Shown: positions 1 through 5,721 of the stretch, one piece after another
Position numbering within the stretch: the stretch's first letter is position 1
Layout: each line of letters opens with the position of its first letter
NCBI GenBank assembly: GCA_002404515.1
Contig: DHJV01000053.1
Span: 17,101-23,776 of the forward strand
DNA length: 6,676 bases
Reading direction: 5' to 3'
Origin: Lachnospiraceae bacterium UBA4711
Lineage (GTDB): Bacteria > Bacillota > Clostridia > Lachnospirales > Lachnospiraceae
Notes under the pieces: generated by a model
What the model was told of the DNA's origin: nothing
Database searches by the model: none
Seen by the model: the letters and a program-made list of their open reading frames with translations, nothing else
Translations under genes and position numbers: made by a program

Positions 1-148
1 ACATCGTGTTCAAACATTGCTGAATAACCCACAGAACACTAAGAACTTCTAAGTTTCAAACATATGCATATTTCACGAATTAATATTAAAATACATGCAT
101 TTCATATTCCTAACCATGTGCAATTACCAATTATATCCTTTACCTTCC

Positions 149-841
149 TTACATAAAATTCGCATAGACGGATGCGAGTACAACCGTCAGGATTCCGGTG
201 ACGGCGATTGCCAGACTGCTCATCGCGCCTTCCACTTCTCCCATCTCGATTGCCTTGGCTGTGCCGATTGCATGGGACGATGAGCCCATCGCAAGTCCCT
301 TGGAAATCGGCTCTGTGATACGGAAAAGCTTACATACAAACTCGCCCAATATATTTCCAAGCACACCCGTTACAACGATGACGGCAACCGTGATCGTCAC
401 ATAGCCGCCGAGTTCTTCCGACACACCCATACCGATTGCTGTCGTGATAGACTTCGGAAGCATCGTGACATATTCCTGATGCGTGAGTCCCATGAGCTTC
501 GACAGGACAAATACGGTCGTCAGACTCGTAAGCACCCCTGCTGTGATTCCAAGCAACACGGCTTTGACATTCCGTTTCAATAACTGCCACTGTTCATACA
601 ACGGAATCGCCAGACACACTGTTGCCGGTGTCAGAAACCAGCTTAAATACACAGCCCCCTTATTATACGTATCATAATCAATATGTGCACACACAAGCAC
701 AATGATTGTAAGGAGCATGGATATCAGCAGCGGATTGAAAATTCCTAACTTAAACTTCTTCTTTAATAATGAACCTGCCAGATATGCAAGCAGACTGAGT
801 GTCACACCTGCAAACATGGACGTCTGAAATAACTCTTTCAT
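149..841 (-). CDS. lrgB: LrgB/CidB family membrane protein (probable pyruvate-transport subunit)
   Basis: This is a 230-residue integral membrane protein of the LrgB/CidB/YohK family, at the usual family length. Hydrophobic helices run through the whole sequence. Family landmarks are visible: PATVCLAIPLY at residues 72-82, PKSITTAIG at 129-137 and GSSSHAIGTAKA at 186-197, followed by a final hydrophobic segment. The start overlaps the stop of lrgA in an ATGA (838-841), with AAGGAG 8 bases upstream, so the two are co-transcribed and coupled. LrgB was first described as an antiholin partner in Staphylococcus aureus. In Bacillus subtilis (PftB) and Streptococcus mutans the LrgA/LrgB-type pair is a pyruvate uptake system, which I consider the more likely role here given the operator upstream of the operon. 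The family assignment is secure; the substrate is inferred. Confidence 0.93.
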   Translation of the reverse strand: MKELFQTSMFAGVTLSLLAYLAGSLLKKKFKLGIFNPLLISMLLTIIVLVCAHIDYDTYNKGAVYLSWFLTPATVCLAIPLYEQWQLLKRNVKAVLLGITAGVLTSLTTVFVLSKLMGLTHQEYVTMLPKSITTAIGMGVSEELGGYVTITVAVIVVTGVLGNILGEFVCKLFRITEPISKGLAMGSSSHAIGTAKAIEMGEVEGAMSSLAIAVTGILTVVLASVYANFM

Positions 842-1215
842 ATGTTCTGCTCCTTTGCCTTCTCTTTTGCTTTGGATCTTTTAATCACACATTGGGATAC
901 ACGTCCGGTTGCCCCCATAACTGCAATAAGTGCCACAACCGTGATCACACTGACTGGAACAAGCACCGGCTTCAATGTGCCCCACGATGCCATCAGTCCA
1001 ACGCCTGCCGGGATAAACATGACCGGCATGATCTCGATCAGGAATTTTCCAGCATCCTTCACCGCATCCAGCTTAATGATTCCACTGAGCAATCCGATAA
1101 ATAAAATCACCATGCCATAGATGCTCGCCGGAATCGGCAATGGCAGGAAGTATTTTAACAACTCTCCTAAAAAGGAGATAAACAAGATTAACAAAAATTG
1201 TCGTAAGTATTTCAT
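838..1215 (-). CDS. lrgA: LrgA/CidA family holin-like membrane protein (pyruvate-transport partner)
   Basis: This 125-residue membrane protein of the LrgA/CidA family is predicted to have four membrane helices. It shows the family signature PLPIPASIYGMVILF at about residues 25-39 and MPVMFIPAGVGLM at 63-75, then a basic, Lys-rich tail. An in-frame ATG lies upstream at 1275, but it sits in the -10/operator region and would add 20 residues unlike the family. The ATG at 1215 gives the normal LrgA beginning (MKYLRQF) and is preferred. Its ribosome site is weak: AGGAG lies 14 bases away, and a purine-rich GAGAGAG is closer. It heads the lrgAB operon, with lrgB overlapping by 4 bases. The pair forms either a holin/antiholin-like complex or, as shown for PftAB and S. 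mutans LrgAB, a pyruvate carrier. Confidence 0.92.
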   Translation of the reverse strand: MKYLRQFLLILFISFLGELLKYFLPLPIPASIYGMVILFIGLLSGIIKLDAVKDAGKFLIEIMPVMFIPAGVGLMASWGTLKPVLVPVSVITVVALIAVMGATGRVSQCVIKRSKAKEKAKEQNI

Positions 1216-1243
1216 AATGACTCTCTCTACTCCTATAACGCAA

Positions 1244-1272
1244 ATTGGTAGCACCACTTTGGTGCTACCAAT
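1244..1272. promoter_or_regulatory. 29-bp perfect palindromic operator over the lrgA transcription start (GntR/FadR-type)
   Basis: ATTGGTAGCACCA (1244-1256), a CTT spacer and TGGTGCTACCAAT (1260-1272) form a perfect 13-bp inverted repeat. Each arm also contains TGGT-N3-ACCA (1246-1256 and 1260-1270). The right one extends to TTGGT-N3-ACCAA (1259-1271), the consensus form recognised by FadR-subfamily GntR regulators such as PdhR and LldR. The element begins 2 bases beyond the -10 box and should cover +1, an arrangement that suits repression. It is unlikely to act as an RNA hairpin because the predicted start lies inside the right arm. The regulator is not in the window; its identity is inferred. 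Confidence 0.75.
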
Positions 1273-1273
1273 C

Positions 1274-1301
1274 ATTATAATTCAATTTATAGAATTGTCA
1301 A
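1274..1301 (-). promoter_or_regulatory. SigA-type promoter of lrgAB
   Basis: Read on the minus strand, TTGACA (1296-1301) and TATAAT (1274-1279) are both exact consensus hexamers, separated by 16 bp. Transcription should start near 1266-1268, inside the palindromic operator, giving a leader of about 50 bases before the lrgA ATG at 1215. A promoter this strong normally needs tight repression, which fits the overlapping operator. Confidence 0.85.
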
Positions 1302-1362
1302 TTATGAAATTTGCCACTTTTTGACAAAAATTTGGACAAAATTTCTACATGATTTTCAATGC

Positions 1363-1839
1363 CTAAGACTGTACCCGGTTCATATACTGCTCCCAGAGCA
1401 TCGCAACCTGCGCACCTGTCACATAGACCTGATAGGAATTGCCTATCGTCTGATCTTCCGGATCGACAAACTCGATACCAAGCACATATCCATCTGCTTC
1501 CTTCTTCATCTCATAGAGATATGCACCTTCGCAGCTCTTTGGAAAATCCGCTGTCTCCACCACGGAAAGCTCGTAGTCAGGAACTTCGGACTGCAGCACA
1601 TCATTTGCATCATAATACTTGTAGCCATCACGCACACAGCGGATCAGCTTTCCATCGGTGATACGTATCTTCGTCGTCCCTGCATAGCTTTCGGTATAGT
1701 TTGTATTCTGGCTGTTGTCCGCCTTTACGATCAGCGCTTCTACAACAAGCTCCACACCATTTTCTGTCACTGCAAATGTATCGATCTGACAGTCGTCAAA
1801 CCGGAAATGCTCTAGTTCATCTACACTTTTATATGCCAT
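1363..1839 (-). CDS. Hypothetical protein, last gene of the glycosyltransferase/DUF2304 operon
   Basis: I do not recognise this 158-residue protein. It is acidic and appears soluble: there is no signal peptide or membrane segment. Alternating short hydrophobic stretches suggest a mostly beta fold; examples are VELVVEALIVKA near residues 28-39, GTTKIRIT near 53-60 and SYQVYVTG near 134-141. A short helical end (VAMLWEQYMNRV) follows. The frame stays open upstream, but that part lies over the DUF2304 gene. The ATG at 1839 overlaps the DUF2304 stop by 11 bases and has AAAGG 11 bases upstream, so translation is probably coupled. Its place suggests a cytosolic accessory to the glycosyltransferase genes, but it could be an unrelated passenger. 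Confidence 0.82.
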   Translation of the reverse strand: MAYKSVDELEHFRFDDCQIDTFAVTENGVELVVEALIVKADNSQNTNYTESYAGTTKIRITDGKLIRCVRDGYKYYDANDVLQSEVPDYELSVVETADFPKSCEGAYLYEMKKEADGYVLGIEFVDPEDQTIGNSYQVYVTGAQVAMLWEQYMNRVQS

Positions 1840-2197
1840 TGTTGTTCTTACCTTTCTTATCATCCGCATGCCGCTTCTCATAAATTCCCACTTGCTGTGC
1901 CAGATCCTTAAACTTCGTCTCCAAGCTTGACAGCTCAATGGTCAGCATAAACGTCTTCATCATCAATACCGCAATAATGAACAAATATACTACATTTGCA
2001 GGCGATATCATTCCCATTTTATCAGTGACCCAGTACACGATCTGTGGAAATACGGATAATATAATCAGCAAAAATGCAAATATGATCCAAAACAGTGCAT
2101 ATTCAATCTGCATCTTTGAATGACGGATTCTCCAAATAACATACAACAAACTGATGACTGACATCGCAATCAAAAATATTCTTAACATGACTGACAT
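1829..2197 (-). CDS. DUF2304 family three-pass membrane protein
   Basis: This 122-residue protein has three hydrophobic segments at about residues 4-22, 34-57 and 67-87. A charged tail (about 90-122) follows that looks helical and ends in a Lys/Asn-rich stretch. The basic linker RIRHSK, then EYALFW, and the segment around PANVVYLF match the DUF2304 family (Pfam PF10066), whose members commonly sit beside GT2 genes. The GAGGGG ribosome site, 9 bases before the ATG, lies inside the last codons of the upstream GT2 gene, which ends 6 bases before this start, so the two are probably coupled. The family has no settled function. By association it may anchor the neighbouring soluble GT2 at the membrane or assist in handling a lipid-linked sugar; that is inference. 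Confidence 0.88.
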   Translation of the reverse strand: MSVMLRIFLIAMSVISLLYVIWRIRHSKMQIEYALFWIIFAFLLIILSVFPQIVYWVTDKMGMISPANVVYLFIIAVLMMKTFMLTIELSSLETKFKDLAQQVGIYEKRHADDKKGKNNNGI

Positions 2198-2203
2198 AAT
2201 ACG

Positions 2204-2920
2204 TTACCCCTCTCTTTTCATAATAATGTGTCTGCTGTCCCGCTTCCGAAAGCTCTGAATTACTAAAATTGACATCAGCATCCGAAGCATATACATGGCT
2301 GACTTTGAAAAGTTCAGATAGCTCGTACCTGCTGTCCGTTCATCCATCTCCACCTGCACCTCTGCAATATTTGCTCCCTGTTTCAGCAAATAAGAGATCG
2401 TATCCGGTTCCGGTCCATAATTCATATTGACCGCAAATTCTTTTATCATTGTTTTATTAAACATACGCATACCCGAAGTTGGGTCATTAATCTTTTTTCC
2501 GGTCGTCAGCCGAATTGCAGATGTGATCATTCGTGAGCCTGCCATTCGTAAACCATGATTTTTCTTTTTGGTTACAAACCGCGATCCAATCACAATATCA
2601 TATCCCTGCTCCATCTTCTCAAGCATTGCTTTGATATATTCTGGTTTGTGCTGTCCATCTGCATCAAATTGCAGCGCATAATCATAATTTTTATAACTGG
2701 CATATTTCATTCCCGTTTGAAACGCACCAGCCAGCCCTAAATTCACCGGAAGATCAATAATCTCAAATCCATATTCATGACACTTCGCGGATGTGCTATC
2801 TGTCGATCCATCATTCACCACGACATAATCATATTCGGGATATTTTTCTTTTATCATGTTTACTACGCCTACTATATTTTCCTCTTCATTATAAGCAGGT
2901 ATAATCATCAGTAACTTCAT
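2204..2920 (-). CDS. GT2 family glycosyltransferase, polyprenyl/dolichyl-phosphate sugar synthase-like
   Basis: This 238-residue enzyme has a GT-A fold, with the Dpm1/polyprenyl-phosphate-sugar synthase landmarks in order. They are IPAYNEEENI at residues 7-16, NDGSTDST at 36-43 (nucleotide binding), NLGLAG at 60-65, the metal-binding DxD as FDADGQH at 85-91, GSRF at 111-114 and DPTSGMRMF at 145-153. Such enzymes transfer a sugar from a nucleotide donor to a polyprenyl phosphate on the cytoplasmic face. Unlike GtrB/ArnC-type relatives it lacks a C-terminal pair of membrane helices, having only a moderately hydrophobic stretch near 208-222. The adjacent DUF2304 protein may supply the membrane contact. 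The start at 2920 has AAAGGAG upstream, 11 bases from the ATG. The donor and acceptor cannot be told from sequence. Confidence 0.9.
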   Translation of the reverse strand: MKLLMIIPAYNEEENIVGVVNMIKEKYPEYDYVVVNDGSTDSTSAKCHEYGFEIIDLPVNLGLAGAFQTGMKYASYKNYDYALQFDADGQHKPEYIKAMLEKMEQGYDIVIGSRFVTKKKNHGLRMAGSRMITSAIRLTTGKKINDPTSGMRMFNKTMIKEFAVNMNYGPEPDTISYLLKQGANIAEVQVEMDERTAGTSYLNFSKSAMYMLRMLMSILVIQSFRKRDSRHIIMKREG

Positions 2921-2958
2921 ACCGTAAGCTTCTCCTTTTATCTACATCTCTTGTCGAA

Positions 2959-3789
2959 TCAGATTTCATTTCCTTTTTCGCTGTTTTTATAAACACCCGA
3001 CAACACCTTGGCAATTCCCTTCGGCCAGAATTTACAGAACACCTCGAAATCCTCCTGTCCTCGCTCATTGTCCCGGATTGTGGCGCTTGTCTCACTGTCT
3101 TCATGGATTCGGTGTCCCATCAGGAACTGGGGAATATAGACAAACTCTCCATTCTGCCGGCTGAGCCATTCCCATGTCTGCCAGTCCAGATTGCTCCGAA
3201 AATGTTTTCGAAACAGATCGGTCTCTCCTTGTTGTTCTAATAGTTTCCCAATAGCCGCCTTATGATATGTAACCGACGGACAACAAATCGCATTTCCGAA
3301 TTTCAGACTGAACCGTTTTCTCCATCTGCTCCCTTGTCCACGTTCTCTTTTCAACGGGGAAAGCAACAGCCTTTTGATCTTCAGATTCTTTCGATCGCTA
3401 TACTTTTTCTTCCCTATTATCTCTCTGTAATCTGAAAACAAAATCAGTGGAATCTTTCCCTTCTTTTCATGTTGCTCTGCCTTTTGCATAATCATTTCCA
3501 GATAGTGCGGTTCGTAAATGTCATCCTGATGCGCGATCGTTACATATGGCGTATGCGCCATAGACAGCGCAAAATTCCAATCATCCGCAATGTTTGATTT
3601 TCCATTCCTTACAAAATAATCAAGTCCATATTTTCTACACATATCTTCCAAATACGGACTTGGTGTCGACGTTGCAAGACAAATATTGCTTGTTTTCGTC
3701 TGCCCTTTCAAAGAATGAATGCATTCTTCCAAATATGGACTTTCCTTATATGCACATATCACAAATGTATGAGATTGGGTATTCATCAT
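2959..3789 (-). CDS. GT2-like glycosyltransferase (GT-A fold)
   Basis: This protein of about 276 residues has a GT2-type N-terminal domain. It includes FVICAYKESPYLEECI (residues 9-24), SNIADDWNFAL (65-75) and a DxD-like metal site in IAHQDD (85-90). A Lys/Arg-rich stretch (about 121-155) follows, then NLDWQTWEWLS, which resembles the acceptor-side acidic region of GT2 enzymes. There are no membrane segments. The frame opens with GTG at 3795, but GGAG (3795-3798) overlaps that codon and lies 5 and 8 bases before the ATGs at 3789 and 3786, so one of those is the real start. It is the first gene of the four-gene operon, 38 bases before the next GT2 gene. A role in surface polysaccharide or glycolipid assembly is likely; the sugar is unknown. 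Confidence 0.87.
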   Translation of the reverse strand: MMNTQSHTFVICAYKESPYLEECIHSLKGQTKTSNICLATSTPSPYLEDMCRKYGLDYFVRNGKSNIADDWNFALSMAHTPYVTIAHQDDIYEPHYLEMIMQKAEQHEKKGKIPLILFSDYREIIGKKKYSDRKNLKIKRLLLSPLKRERGQGSRWRKRFSLKFGNAICCPSVTYHKAAIGKLLEQQGETDLFRKHFRSNLDWQTWEWLSRQNGEFVYIPQFLMGHRIHEDSETSATIRDNERGQEDFEVFCKFWPKGIAKVLSGVYKNSEKGNEI

Positions 3790-3825
3790 TTTCACTCCAT
3801 TATCACAATTAGCAAAACTACTCAG

Positions 3826-3854
3826 ATTGTAGCATACTTACTGAAACTTCTCAA
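3826..3854 (-). promoter_or_regulatory. Promoter of the glycosyltransferase operon (extended -10)
   Basis: On the minus strand TTGAGA (3849-3854) is followed after 17 bp by TACAAT (3826-3831), preceded by TGC, which makes an extended -10 element. Each hexamer has one mismatch to the SigA consensus. Transcription should start near 3819, about 30 bases before the first gene's ATG. No other promoter of this quality was seen between the four genes that follow. Confidence 0.7.
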
Positions 3855-3892
3855 TACAACATGGCATAAGAAAACTCAGAAATTTCCGGTGC

Positions 3893-3921
3893 TTGACTTT
3901 CCCTCCTCACTGTACTATGAT
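3893..3921 (+). promoter_or_regulatory. Promoter of tRNA-Gly(CCC)
   Basis: TTGACT (3893-3898), a 17-bp spacer and TATGAT (3916-3921) form a strong SigA-type promoter. The predicted start, near 3928, is only a few bases from the mature tRNA 5' end at 3931, so RNase P would remove a very short leader. Its -35 lies about 40 bp from the -35 of the divergent glycosyltransferase promoter. Confidence 0.8.
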
Positions 3922-3930
3922 TAAATAAAT

Positions 3931-4001
3931 GCAGGTATAGTTCATTGGTAGAACACCAGCTTCCCAAGCTGGATAGGCGGGTTCGATTCCCGTTACCTGC
4001 T
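3931..4001 (+). tRNA. tRNA-Gly, anticodon CCC
   Basis: The 71 bases fold as a full cloverleaf. The acceptor GCAGGTA pairs with TACCTGC (3994-4000), with discriminator T at 4001. The D-stem GTTC/GAAC encloses loop ATTGGTA, and anticodon stem CCAGC/GCTGG holds loop TTCCCAA with anticodon CCC. A 4-base variable loop precedes T-stem GCGGG/CCCGT with loop TTCGATT. It reads GGG codons. CCA is not encoded and must be added. The D-loop GG and the T-loop TTC are intact, so this looks like an ordinary protein-synthesis tRNA and not a cell-wall-dedicated tRNA-Gly of the staphylococcal type. It stands alone, convergent with the flotillin gene. Confidence 0.96.
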
Positions 4002-4017
4002 CTTTTTATTGTCAAAA

Positions 4018-4050
4018 AAGAGGCACCCGTTGTGTGTTGAGGTGCCTCTT
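4018..4050 (-). terminator. Intrinsic terminator of the flotillin gene, possibly bidirectional
   Basis: AAGAGGCACC (4018-4027) and GGTGCCTCTT (4041-4050) form a perfect 10-bp stem with a 13-base loop. On the minus strand it is followed by an unbroken T-run, the complement of the A-run ending at 4019, about 30 bases past the flotillin stop: a classic Rho-independent terminator. On the plus strand it lies 16 bases past the tRNA but has only a weak T-rich tail (CTTCTTG), so tRNA termination there is possible but less certain. Confidence 0.88.
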
Positions 4051-4079
4051 CTTGAAACTATTCTATTTCACACGATATC

Positions 4080-5597
4080 TTACTCTGCAGTCGTATCTGT
4101 AGAAGTTTTCGCCTCTATCGGAGTTTCAACCACCGTCTTGATTCCATCCAAGCCTGTGATGTTCACATTCTTGTTAACCTTCGCATCGTATGTATTCGCA
4201 CGCATAATATCTGCGATATCGATACCAGTCACTTCCTTCACTGACTCCATCGTCTTCGCAAGCACCTGTGGCACATACGAACCCATCGAACCAACGCCGG
4301 AACCTTCTCCGTTACCGTCGATGATCGTAACCTTGTCGATCGTAGAGAGTGGTTCTGCGATAGCCTTTGCCATCTCCGGCAATGCCTTCACGATCATTTC
4401 CACCATCGCTGCCTGTCCGTACTTCTTCATAGCCTCGGCTTTCTTCTCCAGTGCCTCTGCCTCTGCAAGACCTTTGGCTTCGATTGCCTTCGCCTCTGCT
4501 TCACCAACGGCACGGATACCTGCTGCCTCCTGCTGCTTTGCGAAAAGCTCTGCTTCTGCCTGTGCCTTCTTCGCCTCTGCTTCCTGCTGCTTCTCGAACT
4601 TGTCTGCCTCGGCATTTCTCTGACGCTTGTACAGCTCGGCATCTGCCTGCTGCTGTCTTGCAAACTTATCCGCTTCCGCTTTCTTACGGATATCCGCGTC
4701 GAGGGACTGCTCCATAACCTCGGCTTCCTTCTTCTTCAGGTCAACTTCCTTCTCCTGACGTGCGATATCTGCTTCGGTCTTTGTAACCTCAATTGTCTTA
4801 CGCTGTGCTTCCTTCTGAATCTCGTAAGCTGCATCCGCTTCCGCATTCTTCGTATCCTCGATTGTCTTCAGCTCTGCCTTCTTGATTGACAGCTCATTCT
4901 GCTTTACAGCGATTTCTGTATCGGACAATACCTTCGCATCGTTGGCTTCTTTTCTTGCCTGTGCCTGTGCGATCGCTACATCACGGTCTGCGTTTGCCTT
5001 GGCAATGCTTGCGTTCTTCTGGATCGCTGCCATGTTATCCTGACCAAGTGCGATAATCAGGTCATTCTGATCCTCTACATGCTGGATGTTGCAGGAAATG
5101 ATCTCGATACCCAGACGGTTCATATCCACCTGTGCCTTCTCCTGCACCTGATCACCGAAAGACTTACGATCATTACATAACTCCTTCAGACTAATTGTAC
5201 CAATGATCTCTCGCATATTACCCTGCAGAGAATCTACTAGAGCTTCCATGATCTGCTGTTCCTTCATGTTCAGGAAGTTCTTCATTGCAAGCTGGATACC
5301 CTCTTCATCTGTACGGATCTTAACCTTTGCAACTGCATCGATGTTTACACCGATGAAATCAAGCGTCGGTACATAGTCACCTGTCTTGATGTCGATACTG
5401 ATCTGCTTGATCAGCAATTCATCCTTCCGCTCGAAGAACGGAAGCTTCAATCCTGCTTTACCAATCAGTATCTTGGGCGTCTTTCTTAAACCGGAAATGA
5501 TATACGCCTTATCCGGTGGTGATTTGACATAACTGGTAAATAAGATCGCCAGCAATGCCACGACAATGATAATAATTGCGATTGTTGAACCTGCCAT
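4080..5597 (-). CDS. floT: Flotillin-like SPFH domain membrane scaffold protein (FloT/YuaG type)
   Basis: This 505-residue protein starts with a hydrophobic membrane anchor (residues 5-23). An SPFH/band-7 domain follows (about 24-190), then a long Ala/Glu/Lys/Gln-rich coiled coil (about 195-400) with repeated ADKF/AELF-x2-QQ units. A flotillin-type C-terminal region (about 400-505) includes LPEMAKAIAEPLSTIDKVTIID. The domain order and length match bacterial FloT/YuaG, which oligomerises in functional membrane microdomains and affects fluidity and the assembly of membrane complexes. An ATG lies 15 bases upstream at 5612, but its codons contain the GGAGGG ribosome site that serves the ATG at 5597, which sets the start. 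FloT genes are often beside an NfeD gene; none is present here on either side. It has its own promoter and terminator, so it is probably monocistronic. Confidence 0.92.
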   Translation of the reverse strand: MAGSTIAIIIIVVALLAILFTSYVKSPPDKAYIISGLRKTPKILIGKAGLKLPFFERKDELLIKQISIDIKTGDYVPTLDFIGVNIDAVAKVKIRTDEEGIQLAMKNFLNMKEQQIMEALVDSLQGNMREIIGTISLKELCNDRKSFGDQVQEKAQVDMNRLGIEIISCNIQHVEDQNDLIIALGQDNMAAIQKNASIAKANADRDVAIAQAQARKEANDAKVLSDTEIAVKQNELSIKKAELKTIEDTKNAEADAAYEIQKEAQRKTIEVTKTEADIARQEKEVDLKKKEAEVMEQSLDADIRKKAEADKFARQQQADAELYKRQRNAEADKFEKQQEAEAKKAQAEAELFAKQQEAAGIRAVGEAEAKAIEAKGLAEAEALEKKAEAMKKYGQAAMVEMIVKALPEMAKAIAEPLSTIDKVTIIDGNGEGSGVGSMGSYVPQVLAKTMESVKEVTGIDIADIMRANTYDAKVNKNVNITGLDGIKTVVETPIEAKTSTDTTAE

Positions 5598-5604
5598 ACT
5601 ATAG

Positions 5605-5610
5605 CCCTCC
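5605..5610 (-). promoter_or_regulatory. Ribosome binding site that fixes the flotillin start
   Basis: On the minus strand GGAGGG lies 7 bases before the ATG at 5597. It falls inside what would be codons 1-3 if translation began at the ATG at 5612, which has no comparable site of its own (its upstream sequence is AT-rich). The protein therefore starts MAGSTIA, putting the hydrophobic anchor right at the N-terminus as in other flotillins. Confidence 0.85.
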
Positions 5611-5637
5611 ATATTTCGACAAAATATATTTTATCTG

Positions 5638-5666
5638 ATTATATCATATTATTTCTATAATTACTA
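5638..5666 (-). promoter_or_regulatory. Probable flotillin promoter (extended -10)
   Basis: On the minus strand TATAAT (5638-5643) is a perfect -10 preceded by TGA, giving an extended -10. A weak -35, TAGTAA (5661-5666, four of six matches), lies 17 bp upstream. Transcription should start near 5631, about 34 bases before the ATG. The surroundings are very AT-rich. It resembles a housekeeping SigA promoter; I saw no clear ECF-type AAC/CGT pair here. Confidence 0.65.
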
Positions 5667-5721
5667 TCGTATTTTTCTGCAAAATCACACATTTATCCTG
5701 CGAAAATTAAAAATTTTTTCG

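Noticed and set aside
1..148. Possible terminator, promoter or small gene downstream of lrgB, and a TTCAAACAT direct repeat (9-17 and 55-63)
   Set aside because: The only stem seen is a 5-bp AACTT/AAGTT without a T-run, and the TATAAT-like word at 131-136 has no convincing -35. A 9-base repeat in AT-rich DNA can arise by chance, and no open frame shows coding character.
330..590. An 86-codon minus-strand frame inside lrgB
   Set aside because: Wrong-frame reading of conserved lrgB sequence, with Cys/Arg/His-rich shadow composition.
1216..1275. Longer lrgA starting at the upstream ATG (1275)
   Set aside because: That ATG lies in the -10/operator region, upstream of the predicted transcription start, and adds residues not seen in LrgA proteins.
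1321..1815. A 164-codon plus-strand open frame opposite the hypothetical gene
   Set aside because: His/Cys/Ile-rich shadow composition, no ribosome site, and it opposes an operon-embedded gene with a proper start and 11-base overlap with its neighbour.
3931..4001. A specialised cell-wall tRNA-Gly of the staphylococcal kind
   Set aside because: The D-loop GG and T-loop TTC needed for elongation-factor use are intact and the cloverleaf is ordinary.
4009..4623. A 204-codon plus-strand open frame rich in Ser and Ala
   Set aside because: It is the antisense shadow of the repetitive Ala/Glu/Lys codons of the flotillin coiled coil, and its start lies beside the terminator hairpin with no ribosome site. 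The minus-strand flotillin explains the region fully.
5701..5721. Possible intrinsic terminator after the anti-sigma gene
   Set aside because: CGAAAA/TTTTCG is an AT-rich 6-bp stem with no clear T-run after it on the minus strand; too weak to call. Some readthrough into the flotillin gene is possible.
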